A DNA stretch of 41,850 nt from Candidatus Nomurabacteria bacterium (GCA_943356445.1 CALREZ010000005.1:1-41850), one strand, 5' to 3'. Shown: positions 19,182 to 29,201, counted from the stretch's first letter. Numbers and translations are program-made. Notes: generated by a model from the letters alone, not told the origin.

Positions 19182-19943
19182 ATGAGAAGAACTATAACTC
19201 TTACTCTTATCGCCCTCATGGCTGGAGGTTATTTTATAACGAAGCACGGAGAAGAAATGATGGAATCTTTTTTTCCCAGGCAGCGAATCGTTACCGTTCT
19301 TTTTGACACGTCAGGAAGTACAGACCCTATGAAAAAGAGCTACCTTAGTTCCTTTGATAAAATTCTAAAGGGTTTAAAAGCGGGAGATCGTATCGTCGTT
19401 GATAAAATATCAGGAAACTCCCTCGCAGAAGCGACCTATCCGGTCAATGAAGAATTGCCAGAGTACCGTTTTTGGGACAAACGAAGCAGTCCTAACTTCA
19501 AAAAGAAAAATGAACAAGAGTTAGAAAAGACACGGGAAGATATTCGAAATAGAGTTCATTCTTTCGTGAACGAATCGGAAAAATCTCAAACCACGGCGAT
19601 AATGGATTCAATTTTGCTGGCTGAAAAAGTATTCACCACCTACAGCGACAAAAAACCGACACTGGTCATTTTTTCCGACATGATGGAAGTTTCAGGACGC
19701 GCAAACTTTTTAAAAGAGATCCCTTCTACCAGCAATATCAACCAATATATACAGAACAAAAGCAATGGAGAAAGGATTGATTTACGTAAAGCAACCATTT
19801 ATGCCATTGGGGCATCGGCGGGAGGCGGATATGTATCGGGAGATGCTTATCAGAGACTACAGAATTTCTGGATACAATATTTTGATAAAGCAAATGCCAG
19901 TCTCAGCGAAAAAGATTTCGGTGCAGCACTACTTACTTTCTAA
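19182..19943 (+). CDS. VWA-domain protein with MIDAS motif
   Basis: N-terminal TM/signal; TVLFDTSGST (DxSxS), SQTTAIMDS, LVIFSDMMEVSG. Confidence 0.75.
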   Translation: MRRTITLTLIALMAGGYFITKHGEEMMESFFPRQRIVTVLFDTSGSTDPMKKSYLSSFDKILKGLKAGDRIVVDKISGNSLAEATYPVNEELPEYRFWDKRSSPNFKKKNEQELEKTREDIRNRVHSFVNESEKSQTTAIMDSILLAEKVFTTYSDKKPTLVIFSDMMEVSGRANFLKEIPSTSNINQYIQNKSNGERIDLRKATIYAIGASAGGGYVSGDAYQRLQNFWIQYFDKANASLSEKDFGAALLTF

Positions 19944-19967
19944 AAACCTTCAATGTAACAAAAAAAA

Positions 19968-19987
19968 CGCCGTATGGCGTTTTTTTG
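19968..19987 (+). terminator. Terminator after VWA gene
   Basis: aaaacgccgtatggcgttttttt. Confidence 0.7.
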
Positions 19988-20002
19988 TTCATATCATGTT
20001 AT

Positions 20003-20122
20003 TTAATCTTTGTTTCGGCAATCTCTACACAAAGATTCGGATGTTTCAGAAGCAAAGTGCGCCCCACAATCCATGCACACTCTCTCCAGACTATTTTCCG
20101 GGCCTCGTTCAAATGAACTCAT
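20003..20122 (-). CDS. 39-aa zinc-ribbon mini-protein (not in ORF track)
   Basis: Minus-strand MSSFERGPENSLERVCMDCGAHFASETSESLCRDCRNKD*: CxxC-x12-CxxC. Confidence 0.6.
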   Translation of the reverse strand: MSSFERGPENSLERVCMDCGAHFASETSESLCRDCRNKD

Positions 20123-20205
20123 TGTATGTATTTATATTACTTTTAATTCAATAAAGTTGAGTCTTTATCATAGCACAAAAAATAACTTCATCAAGAAAAA
20201 TAACC

Positions 20206-21567
20206 TCAAAAAGTTCTTCTTGACAACAAACGGATTGTCCACGCAGTAGGGACAAATACGCTTGTACGCACAGTTTCTCGCACCGTCTCATGCAAGGAGA
20301 GATAGTTGGCAACGGATTGACCCTTTTCGTAATATTCTCCAGTAAACCATAACCCTGCGATATTCTTCTTAAGTACATCGTCTCTGAAATCGCGCATAGT
20401 AGCAAGATCCTCCCCTTCCGTGGCCCCATATGCCGCCTCAGCCATGCAATTCTTCTCAATATCACGCTTTATCTTATTTTCCAAATTCACCGCCATCTCA
20501 TTTAATTTTCTTTCTATACTCCGTTGTATTGAATTAATGATATTCTGAGGGATTTGTTTTATTTTATTTTCGGTATTCAAAATAGAATTTTCTATATTTT
20601 TTTGGGTCCTCTCTATGATATTCGGTTTTTTTATGTGCTCGTTTTTTGTTTCATCTTTACTGTTTTTTTCTTTTAGCGCTTCATTAAGCGCTTCTTTCAT
20701 TACTTCGTTTACAGCACCACGGCTTTCTTTTCTGAAATTAAAGGTCGTCCCCGTTTCAAAACCGGGATATATTCCTCCGTTTGTTCCAGTACCAATCCTT
20801 CCAGCGTGCGCGTAAGTCTTCCATAAACTGCAGAAAAAATCTTTAGTAATTCCATAATCTTTTTTCTCCACTCCCGCAGTTTCCAATAAAAGATCTATTT
20901 TTTCCGGCTCAACACATCCTTCGGTTTTTTGATTAAGGAAATAGGCATTGCCAGCAACAAAGAAATTAACATTATCCAAATAAGAGAGCGAAAAAAGATT
21001 ATTTTCAAAATTCAAAACAGAGCTACCAAGATCAAGTATTATATCGGAACCTGGAAGGGACGCTTTAATCATATTTTTTACTACGCCAAGAGCAATACTC
21101 AACTCAGAGCAGGAAGAACTGCTGCAAATTCTATCTTTTAGAACCTCGTTATAAATTTCATAAGAAGGATACGCCTTAAAAATATCATTCACCAAATTTT
21201 CTTCATCAATAACAGAAAGAACATATCCTTTGTAGGTAAAAGTATTGGTTCCCTTTATCTGTTTATTCAATTCTCGAGCAAAATCAGATACGCTAATATC
21301 GGATGCTGTAGGATTGTTCACGTCAATCCAGTCGGTTATTTTTTCTTCGGTTGTCTTCCCTAAACATAATGTTCCCTTTACTCCATCATCTTTGTAAATC
21401 GGTTCACAGTACCAAGTAAACATTTTCTGTAGATCCTTCCAATCTTGGGAACCTACGTCTTTTGGGGGACGATTTTCCCAAGGCCAATCCCATGCAAATG
21501 CAGTAAACGGTAAGAAAGAAAAAGAGGCGACAAGAGCGAACATTACCACAAATAATTTCTTTTTCAT
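20206..21567 (-). CDS. Secreted protein with CFI-box-like C-terminal region
   Basis: Signal peptide MKKKLFVVMFALVASFSFLPFTAFA; C-terminus CMAEAAYGATEGEDLATMRDFRDDVLKKNIAGLWFTGEYYEKGQSVANYLSLHETVRETVRTSVFVPTAW. Confidence 0.65.
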   Translation of the reverse strand: MKKKLFVVMFALVASFSFLPFTAFAWDWPWENRPPKDVGSQDWKDLQKMFTWYCEPIYKDDGVKGTLCLGKTTEEKITDWIDVNNPTASDISVSDFARELNKQIKGTNTFTYKGYVLSVIDEENLVNDIFKAYPSYEIYNEVLKDRICSSSSCSELSIALGVVKNMIKASLPGSDIILDLGSSVLNFENNLFSLSYLDNVNFFVAGNAYFLNQKTEGCVEPEKIDLLLETAGVEKKDYGITKDFFCSLWKTYAHAGRIGTGTNGGIYPGFETGTTFNFRKESRGAVNEVMKEALNEALKEKNSKDETKNEHIKKPNIIERTQKNIENSILNTENKIKQIPQNIINSIQRSIERKLNEMAVNLENKIKRDIEKNCMAEAAYGATEGEDLATMRDFRDDVLKKNIAGLWFTGEYYEKGQSVANYLSLHETVRETVRTSVFVPTAWTIRLLSRRTF

Positions 21568-21684
21568 TTATTTTATTTTATTAGAAAAGTAATGTTCCTT
21601 CCATAAAAGTATTTTCTCCATCACATACTATACTCGAAAATGCAATAAAAATCCATTTCTTTTTTCTTCCGTGAAATTTATTGT

Positions 21685-21713
21685 TTGACACTCTCTATTT
21701 TATTCATTAGTAT
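21685..21713 (+). promoter_or_regulatory. tkt promoter
   Basis: TTGACA-17 nt-TAGTAT. Confidence 0.6.
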
Positions 21714-21760
21714 ACAGGCAACAGAAGTTCTTTGAAACCAACAACCAAAAGGAGGTTGCG

Positions 21761-24028
21761 ATGGCGTGTGTTTGTAAATACCCCAATGCGAGAGCGTTTG
21801 ACCTGAAGAAATTTTACGAAAACGACTGCCCTGATTGGCGCCGTACTCAAACCGTTACGGCGGAAAAATATATCAACTTATGCGGGTTGGAACTTCCGAC
21901 CCTGCCGGACATTGATGAAGAAAAAATTGCCAAACTCTGCAATACTCTACGAGGTCTCGTCTTCTCTACGGTTGACGCTTCAAAATCCGGACATCCCGGC
22001 GGCTCTTCTTCCAAAGTGGAACAACTCGTAACGCTTCTCTGCTCCGGAACTTTTCGTTTTGACGCAAAAGATCCGAAAAACCCCGGCCGCGACCGTCTCG
22101 TATGGTCGGCCGGACACTGCTCTCCCCTCGCCCACTCTTTGAACGCGCTCGTATACGAAACGCTCCGAAAATGCGAAGTCGTTCTTCCTGATGAAGCAAA
22201 AAAATATGCGATCTACCCCGAAGATCTGCCGCGATTCCGTTCATTCGGAGGCCCGAGCGGTCATGTGGAATCGCATTATGCGCTGCAGGATACTTCCAGC
22301 GGTTCATCCGGCCACGGACTTTCCGCCGGCCTCGGACTCGCCGTTCTTCACAAATCTTGCGGACTTCCCACGAAAGCATTTGTCATTATGGGGGATGCGG
22401 AAACAGAAGAAGGCATGAGCTACGAAGCCCGCAACATCGCTTCCAATCTCGGTATGTCAAACTTAATCGTCCTTTTGGACTACAACGGTTACGGTATTGA
22501 TGGGCCGATAGGCGAAGCGGTAAGCTCTCCGATGATAAATCATTGGAGGACGTTAGGATGGAATGTCGTTGAAGTAAACGGGCACAACATCCGCGAACTG
22601 GCCTATGCCTATAAAATCGCAGAACAAGGTTTTCCGAACGAAAAACCGACGGTCATTATTTCACACACCACCAAGGGAAAGCATTACGGCAAATTGGAAG
22701 ATACTTCCGATTCTCACGGCACGCCTTTATCTCACGGCGAATATCTTGAAGCGATGAAAGAACTCGGATTCGCTTCAGGAGCTGAAATAGGCATGAGCGA
22801 AGTACTGGCGTCTTGCGGAAACGGCGAGATGAAATATCTCAAACAGTGTCTCTGTAAAGCGAGAAGAAAAATTCTTCCTGAAAATGAACTTAGCCGAATG
22901 ATGGACGAAGCGCTTCCGGAAAGACCGGTGGCCGACCATACTGCTATCAGTCGCCCGGACGAATTGCCTCCGGAACTCGTCTTTAAAGAAGGCGTTCCGA
23001 AAGCAACGCGATTCGCGACCGAAGCATGGTTTGAATGGATGATGAAAAACACCGGGTATTTTTATGTAGGAACCGGCGACCTTTCAAAATCAATTCTGAC
23101 CAGAAAAGCCGAAGATACCTACGGAATCATTACGCCGGAAAATCCGCTCGGACGAGGCATTCGCTTCGGCATCGCGGAACAAAACATGGCCATGATGATG
23201 GTCACCATGTCGCAAGACATCTTGCCTGGCGGTTTCCGCCCCATGACGGCATTCGGTTCTTACGGCGTGTTCACTTCCATGATGGCGAACTCCGTCCGCA
23301 TGGGACTGGTGAACAATGCGATGAATCCGGATGCAAAAAGTTTCTTCATCATGCTCGCGGCCCACGACGGACCGGAAACGGGCGAAGACGGTCCGACCCA
23401 CCACGGACTTTTCTGGATGTCGCTTTTCATGGCGTATCCCGGAATCAAAGTGTACAAACCGCTGGACGCAAACGAAGCGATAGAAATGCTTTTCTACGCC
23501 TGCGAACGCGATGAACCGGTAGCATTCTCCGTCGCGCGTCCCAATACTCCGGTATTTGAACGCAACGAAACAACGGGAATTCCTCCCGCGAGAGAAGCCT
23601 GCAAAGGCGCGTATATTTTCAAAAAATATGCGAATAACGGAAAACGAAAACTTCCGATCGCGGTAGCCGGCGGCGGTTTAATGGCAAACCTTTTGAAAGC
23701 GCTTCCTGAAATAGAAAGATCGTTTGACGTAAAGATCATCGCGGTTACTTCTCCGGAATTGTTTGACGAACTCCGCAAAAAAAACCGGAAAGCCGCCGAA
23801 GCGATACTCTCCGATAGAGAACGCGAATGGGTAATCGCCCTCCACAACGGTTGGCCCGGTTTCCTCTATCCGGTCGTTATGAAGGATGAAGAAAAAGAAC
23901 GCGTGCACGGGATTGAAAAATTCCTGCAATCCGGCAGACCGGAAGAGATTTATCTCCAAGCCGGTTTTAATCCGAAGACTATTGCCGAAACGGTTCTAAA
24001 GTATTCTCCTTTGATCTGGAATAAGTAA
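21761..24028 (+). CDS. tkt: Transketolase
   Basis: STVDASKSGHPGGSSSKVE, ThDP motif GDAETEEGMSYEA...LDYNGYGIDG; SD aggaggt. Confidence 0.93.
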   Translation: MACVCKYPNARAFDLKKFYENDCPDWRRTQTVTAEKYINLCGLELPTLPDIDEEKIAKLCNTLRGLVFSTVDASKSGHPGGSSSKVEQLVTLLCSGTFRFDAKDPKNPGRDRLVWSAGHCSPLAHSLNALVYETLRKCEVVLPDEAKKYAIYPEDLPRFRSFGGPSGHVESHYALQDTSSGSSGHGLSAGLGLAVLHKSCGLPTKAFVIMGDAETEEGMSYEARNIASNLGMSNLIVLLDYNGYGIDGPIGEAVSSPMINHWRTLGWNVVEVNGHNIRELAYAYKIAEQGFPNEKPTVIISHTTKGKHYGKLEDTSDSHGTPLSHGEYLEAMKELGFASGAEIGMSEVLASCGNGEMKYLKQCLCKARRKILPENELSRMMDEALPERPVADHTAISRPDELPPELVFKEGVPKATRFATEAWFEWMMKNTGYFYVGTGDLSKSILTRKAEDTYGIITPENPLGRGIRFGIAEQNMAMMMVTMSQDILPGGFRPMTAFGSYGVFTSMMANSVRMGLVNNAMNPDAKSFFIMLAAHDGPETGEDGPTHHGLFWMSLFMAYPGIKVYKPLDANEAIEMLFYACERDEPVAFSVARPNTPVFERNETTGIPPAREACKGAYIFKKYANNGKRKLPIAVAGGGLMANLLKALPEIERSFDVKIIAVTSPELFDELRKKNRKAAEAILSDREREWVIALHNGWPGFLYPVVMKDEEKERVHGIEKFLQSGRPEEIYLQAGFNPKTIAETVLKYSPLIWNK

Positions 24029-24034
24029 AACACA

Positions 24035-24066
24035 AAGGGCTCCGTTCTCACGGAGCCCTTTTTTTG
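24035..24066 (+). terminator. Terminator after tkt
   Basis: aagggctccgttctcacggagccctttttttg. Confidence 0.85.
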
Positions 24067-24098
24067 TCGCCTCGTCGCCCGCGTCCGGCGACAGAAAA

Positions 24099-24386
24099 TT
24101 ATTTTTTATTCTTCTGAGAATTCAAAACCGCTTTTTGTATTTCCCCCTGATACTTTCTCATCACCTCCATGGAAGCGGCCGTCTCGCCTTTCCCTTCTTT
24201 TATTTTTTGCTGAATCTCTTTTCCTATCTTCTCAAACAATTCCGGATTTTCGGTCACCAAAGCAATAATCATTTCCTGCTGTTCTTCCGGAACGCCTTTC
24301 AATTTTGACTGGATAAGCTTTTTAACAAAAAAATCTTTTACGCCCATAGAAATTGTGATTACCTTATAGTTTTCCCATTGTACCAA
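24099..24386 (-). CDS. Hypothetical protein
   Basis: 95 aa ORF, charged helical composition. Confidence 0.5.
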   Translation of the reverse strand: MVQWENYKVITISMGVKDFFVKKLIQSKLKGVPEEQQEMIIALVTENPELFEKIGKEIQQKIKEGKGETAASMEVMRKYQGEIQKAVLNSQKNKK

Positions 24387-24443
24387 AACTAACTTTTTTT
24401 ACAAATGAACAAGCCTGTACTCGGGAAAAAATAGTGATACTAT

Positions 24444-25670
24444 GTGAATATGGAAAACTCCTCAAACATATCTTCTCCTCTGGCAGACCGAATGCGTCCC
24501 GCAAATCTGAGCGAATTTCTGGGTCAAACCGCGCTTATCGGCGAAGGAACTTTTCTGCAAAAGGCCATAAAAAACGATGCGGTACCATCTCTTCTTTTTT
24601 GGGGCCCGCCCGGTACGGGAAAAACCACGCTCGCCCGGATCATTGCCGGAGAAACGCAATCATGTTTTTTGGAGCTCTCGGGCGTTGGAAGCGGACTGAA
24701 AGACCTGCGCGCGATTATTGAAAAATCGGAAGAAAATCGCGCGAACGGGAAAAAGACAATTCTCTTCATTGACGAAATTCATCGTTGGACGAAAACGCAG
24801 CAAGACGCGCTTCTTCCGCATGTAGAACGCGGAACCGTTACCTTGATCGGAGCAACGACGGAAAATCCGAGCTTTGAAGTTATTTCCGCTCTTCTTTCCC
24901 GTTCTCGCGTTTTCACGCTCTCTTCTCTTTCAGAGGAAAACATAGCGGAACTTATCCGACGAGCGCTTTCAGACAACGAACGGGGTCTCGGCAAGAAAAA
25001 AATAAAAATAAAAGATGATGCTCTCGCCATAATGGCCGGATTTTCGGGCGGCGACGCGCGAGTAGCATTGAACACGTTGGAAGCCTGCGCGGGAAGCGCC
25101 AAAATCATCACCAAAGCGCTCGTCAAAGAAGTGCTCCAAACCTCCCGAAAACTTTACGATAAAACCGGAGAAGAACACTACAATATCATTTCCGCTCTCC
25201 ACAAATCCATGCGCGGAGGAGATGCGAATGCGGCGCTTTACTGGCTTGGCCGCATGCTGGAATCGGGAGAAGAACCGCTCTACATCGCGCGCCGGCTTAT
25301 CCGTTTTGCGAGTGAAGATATCGGCATCGCGAATTCTCTTGCCCTTCCTCAAGCCATTGCCGCGTATCAGGCTTGCCACTTTATCGGTATACCCGAATGC
25401 AATGTAAACCTCGCGCAGGCGGTGGTGTATATGGCAAAATCCAAGAAGAGCAACGCGCTCTATGCCGCCTATCAAAACGTGCAAAATGACATCCGAAACT
25501 TCCCCAATGATCCCGTCCCTCTGCATATCAGAAATGCCTCAACCAAGCTCATGAAAGAACTCGGCTACGGCGACGGATACAAATACACCCCGGATTTCAA
25601 AAACCAAGAAGAAGCAAAACAAGATTATCTGCCGGACAGAATGAAAGGCAAAAAATATCTTGAGGAGTAA
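24444..25670 (+). CDS. rarA: Replication-associated recombination protein A (RarA/MgsA AAA+ ATPase)
   Basis: LADRMRPANLSEFLGQ, LFWGPPGTGKTTLARI, FIDEIHRW, ATTENPSFEV. Confidence 0.96.
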   Translation: MNMENSSNISSPLADRMRPANLSEFLGQTALIGEGTFLQKAIKNDAVPSLLFWGPPGTGKTTLARIIAGETQSCFLELSGVGSGLKDLRAIIEKSEENRANGKKTILFIDEIHRWTKTQQDALLPHVERGTVTLIGATTENPSFEVISALLSRSRVFTLSSLSEENIAELIRRALSDNERGLGKKKIKIKDDALAIMAGFSGGDARVALNTLEACAGSAKIITKALVKEVLQTSRKLYDKTGEEHYNIISALHKSMRGGDANAALYWLGRMLESGEEPLYIARRLIRFASEDIGIANSLALPQAIAAYQACHFIGIPECNVNLAQAVVYMAKSKKSNALYAAYQNVQNDIRNFPNDPVPLHIRNASTKLMKELGYGDGYKYTPDFKNQEEAKQDYLPDRMKGKKYLEE

Positions 25671-25676
25671 GAAATA

Positions 25677-25715
25677 ACCCGCTTTGCAAAAATACAAAGC
25701 GGGTTATTTTTTATT
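25677..25715. terminator. Bidirectional terminator
   Basis: aacccgctttgcaaaaatacaaagcgggtta followed by ttttttatttttt. Confidence 0.8.
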
Positions 25716-28404
25716 TTTTCAGCGCTTTTCTCAAGTATTTTCCCGTGTGAGATTTCGGATTGTTCGCCACTTCTTCCGGAGTTCCCTGCGCGACGATCTG
25801 TCCGCCGCCGATGCCTCCTTCGGGGCCGATGTCTATCACGTGATCCGCGCTTTTTATAATATCCATATTGTGTTCAATCAGCATGACCGTATGGCCTTTT
25901 CGCACGAGCTCCTGTAAGATCTCAATCAATTTTTTCACGTCTTCATAATGCAGTCCGATGGTCGGCTCGTCTAAAAGGTAGATCGTTTTCTGAATATCCA
26001 CGCGGAACATTTCGGAAGAAATTTTCACGCGCTGACTTTCGCCTCCGGAAAGCGTCGTGGCGGATTGTCCGAGTTCCAAGTAGCCAAGACCTACATCGTT
26101 CAGCGTTTTCAAACGATCGGAGATGGCCGGAATGTCTTCAAAGAAAACGCACGCTTCTTCCACGGTCATCCGAAGTACGTCATAGATGGATTTGTTTTTG
26201 TATTTCACTTCCAACGTTTCTTTCATAAATCGCTTCCCTTGGCAGACATCGCACGGCACATAGACCGTCGGCAAGAAGTGCATTTCAACCGCGATTTCTC
26301 CATTCCCCTGGCAGGTTTCGCATCGTCCGCCTTTCACATTGAAAGAAAAACGGCTGGATTTCCATCCGCGAACGCGCGCTTCCGCGGTTGCCGCGAACAT
26401 ATCGCGGATATGGGTAAATGCGCCCGTATAGGTCGCGGGATTGGAACGGGGGGTTCTTCCGATCGGAGACTGGTCTACCATGACGACGCGACCCAAAGCT
26501 TCCGTAACGGAGAACTCCGAACAGTTGAAGGTTTCCGCGGAACGGTAGCGACGCTCAAAACGAGCCTGAAGGTTTTTATGAAGAATTTCGTACAAGAACG
26601 ATGATTTCCCGGAACCGGAAACGCCGGACACCACAATGAATTTTCCGAGCGGGATATCCGCGTTCATGTTTTTGATATTGAAAATGTTGGCGTTGCGAAT
26701 CTTTATGGAACCTTTGTCTTTCGTCCGTCTTTCTTCCGGAACCTCTATCTTTTTATCTCCGCGCAGATAATCAAGCGTGACGGAACCGGAAGTATTTTTC
26801 TTCGCCGTCAACAGCTCTTCCAGATCTCCCGCAACGACGACATGGCCGCCGTGCACGCCGGCGCCGGGGCCGATGTCCACGATATAATCGGAAGCATAGA
26901 TGGTATCTTCATCGTGTTCCACCACGATAATGGTATTTCCAATGTCGCGAAGACTGATAAGCGTTTTTATCAAACGATCATTATCGCGAGAGTGAAGACC
27001 GATGGTCGGCTCGTCCAAAACATACAAAGCTCCGACCAACCGGCTTCCCAATTGAGAGGCAAGACGAATGCGCTGAGCCTCCCCTCCGGAAAGAGTATTC
27101 GCGCGGCGATCAAGCGTCAGATATTCAATGCCGACGTTCATCATAAATTCCAAACGGGAAATAATTTCACGGAGAAGTATTTCCGAAATTTTCGCATCGC
27201 GTTCGGAAAGTTCCAGGTGAGTAAAAAAGTAATGCGCATCAGCAATGGAAAGTCCCGCTACCTGAACGATATTTTTCCGCACCTCGGCAACATTGTCATC
27301 AACAACCTTTTTCGCCATCTTTTTTGACTTGGCGGTTTCACCGCCAAGTGAATTTGAAACAGGAAGCGCTCCGTGGATATAGACGTTGAGCGCTTCCGGG
27401 CGAAGACGCGCGCCTTGGCAGTGATCGCAGGGTTCCGTGCCAAAAAGATGTTTCGTTCCCAGTCCATTGCAAGCGGCGCACGCTCCGTACGGGGAGTTAA
27501 AAGAGAAAAGTCTCGGCTCTATTTCCGGATAAGAAAATCCGTCGCGAGGACAAGAGAATTTTGAAGAGGTAAGGAATTCCTCGGTAGGATTTTCCGGATC
27601 GCCGAAAGAAACCACGACCAGTCCGTCTGATTCGGCAAGAGCCTTTTCAATGGACTCGGACATGCGTTCAATAAAATCTTTTTTATTGGATTGCATCTCT
27701 GCCATATCCAAGCGGTCAACCAAAACGTCAATGTCATGCTTTTTGGTTTTCGTGAGCAATATCTGTTCGCGAAGTTTCTTCATTTTTCCATCCACGCGCG
27801 CTTCCGCATATCCTTTTCCGAGAAGATCGTAGAGAAGCTGATAGTATTCTCCTTTTCGTCCGCGAATGATCGGAGCAAAAATGGAAACGCGGAAGGTATT
27901 GACCTTCACGTCAAACACCGTTCTCTCATGAGAAGAAGTATCTATTTTGTCCAAACGTTCCATGACCAGATTAAGGATCTCTTCATTGGAAAGTTTGGTG
28001 ATAATGTCGCCGCAAATAAGGCAGTGCGGTTTTCCGATGCGGGCATAGAGCACGCGGAGGTAGTCGTAAATTTCCGTAATGGTCGCAACGGTTGAACGCG
28101 GATTATTGGAACGGCTTTTTTGGTCAATGGAGATGGCGGGAGAGAGTCCGGTGATCTCGTCAACGTCCGGCTTCTGAAATTGGCGCAAAAACTGTCTCGC
28201 GTAAGAAGAAAGAGACTCAACATACCGCCTCTGACCTTCGGCAAAAATAGTGTCAAAGGCCAGCGAAGATTTGCCCGAACCGGAAAGGCCGGTGAAGACC
28301 ACCATTTTGTTGCGAGGCATTTCAAGGCTAATATCCTTGAGATTATGCGTTCTCGCCCCGCGTATTACTATCTTATCCAGCTGTGAGCCGTCTTTTTTTA
28401 TCAT
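25711..28404 (-). CDS. uvrA: Excinuclease ABC subunit A
   Basis: [48 protein letters not shown], zinc motif [29 protein letters not shown]. Confidence 0.97.
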   Translation of the reverse strand: MIKKDGSQLDKIVIRGARTHNLKDISLEMPRNKMVVFTGLSGSGKSSLAFDTIFAEGQRRYVESLSSYARQFLRQFQKPDVDEITGLSPAISIDQKSRSNNPRSTVATITEIYDYLRVLYARIGKPHCLICGDIITKLSNEEILNLVMERLDKIDTSSHERTVFDVKVNTFRVSIFAPIIRGRKGEYYQLLYDLLGKGYAEARVDGKMKKLREQILLTKTKKHDIDVLVDRLDMAEMQSNKKDFIERMSESIEKALAESDGLVVVSFGDPENPTEEFLTSSKFSCPRDGFSYPEIEPRLFSFNSPYGACAACNGLGTKHLFGTEPCDHCQGARLRPEALNVYIHGALPVSNSLGGETAKSKKMAKKVVDDNVAEVRKNIVQVAGLSIADAHYFFTHLELSERDAKISEILLREIISRLEFMMNVGIEYLTLDRRANTLSGGEAQRIRLASQLGSRLVGALYVLDEPTIGLHSRDNDRLIKTLISLRDIGNTIIVVEHDEDTIYASDYIVDIGPGAGVHGGHVVVAGDLEELLTAKKNTSGSVTLDYLRGDKKIEVPEERRTKDKGSIKIRNANIFNIKNMNADIPLGKFIVVSGVSGSGKSSFLYEILHKNLQARFERRYRSAETFNCSEFSVTEALGRVVMVDQSPIGRTPRSNPATYTGAFTHIRDMFAATAEARVRGWKSSRFSFNVKGGRCETCQGNGEIAVEMHFLPTVYVPCDVCQGKRFMKETLEVKYKNKSIYDVLRMTVEEACVFFEDIPAISDRLKTLNDVGLGYLELGQSATTLSGGESQRVKISSEMFRVDIQKTIYLLDEPTIGLHYEDVKKLIEILQELVRKGHTVMLIEHNMDIIKSADHVIDIGPEGGIGGGQIVAQGTPEEVANNPKSHTGKYLRKALKK

Positions 28405-28489
28405 AATTTTGAAGTGCCCCATTATATCACAGATATCTGCCATTGAAAAGGGCTCTGGGGAGGCATCTCTGGACAATCTCTCAAAACAC

Positions 28490-28518
28490 TTGCATTATTT
28501 TGAGAAGTATGCTATAGT
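28490..28518 (+). promoter_or_regulatory. Promoter of microprotein unit
   Basis: TTGCAT-17 nt-TATAGT; overlapped by palindrome CTCAAAA-11-TTTTGAG (28480-28504). Confidence 0.6.
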
Positions 28519-28567
28519 AATACCAGTTCTTAACCGGCTGTTATCAGCCAATACCCAGGAGTAGGTC

Positions 28568-28672
28568 ATGTTAAAAGTTCTTAAAACAATCGTCGGATAT
28601 TTAGGTGTCTTCGTGAAATATACAGGGCTTGCAATTGCAGACGTCCTTACAATGTTTCGCCGCACCAAATAA
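28568..28672 (+). CDS. 34-aa hydrophobic/cationic microprotein (not in ORF track)
   Basis: MLKVLKTIVGYLGVFVKYTGLAIADVLTMFRRTK*; SD aggag 7 nt upstream; promoter and terminator flank it. Confidence 0.6.
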   Translation: MLKVLKTIVGYLGVFVKYTGLAIADVLTMFRRTK

Positions 28673-28700
28673 ATAAATGCGGCAACGCATAAAAAAATAA

Positions 28701-28735
28701 AAGGCCGTCCTTACCCAAGGACGGCCTTATTTTTT
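28701..28735. terminator. Strong 12-bp terminator
   Basis: aaggccgtcctt-accc-aaggacggcctt-attttttatt. Confidence 0.9.
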
Positions 28736-29201
28736 ATTCAATAGGAGAGAGCATCACCCGCGTTTTTTCTTTTCTTAAAAGAATATGATTCACTTTTTCA
28801 TCATAAAGCGCGCTTCTCTTCCCTTCTTGTTCTCGGCAGATTCGTTTATCGCGAACCACGGCAAAAAAACAAAAAGAAGCAAACAGTATCAGCAGAGAGA
28901 CGACAAAGAACCAGTCGTAAGCAGTATGAAGATACATAAATTCCAAAAGAAAGAGCCAGAACATCGCGCCGACGAGCATATTCATATTCTCGCGAGTGAA
29001 CTTTGTCAGCCACCGTTCCTTTTCAAATTCTTTTTCAATTTCTTCCATAAGGACCGGGCAAAATTTTTCATCCTCGCCGTGCCCTTCTCCGCAGACCTCG
29101 CATTTTTTTAAAAAGATTCTTCCGCAGACATGACAGAAGGTTGCGATTTTGGCAACAGACTGACCGCAGCTTGGGCAACTTTTTTGTTCATAGGTTTTCA
29201 T
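28734..29201 (-). CDS. Zinc-ribbon membrane protein
   Basis: CPSCGQSVAKIATFCHVCGRIFLKKCEVCGEGHGEDEKFCPV and two TM segments; SD gaggaagct. Confidence 0.75.
   Translation of the reverse strand: MKTYEQKSCPSCGQSVAKIATFCHVCGRIFLKKCEVCGEGHGEDEKFCPVLMEEIEKEFEKERWLTKFTRENMNMLVGAMFWLFLLEFMYLHTAYDWFFVVSLLILFASFCFFAVVRDKRICREQEGKRSALYDEKVNHILLRKEKTRVMLSPIE

Noticed and set aside
19765-20154. 129-aa plus-strand ORF
   Set aside because: Out-of-frame overlap of the VWA gene running through its terminator; the minus-strand zinc-ribbon mini-ORF is the better call there.
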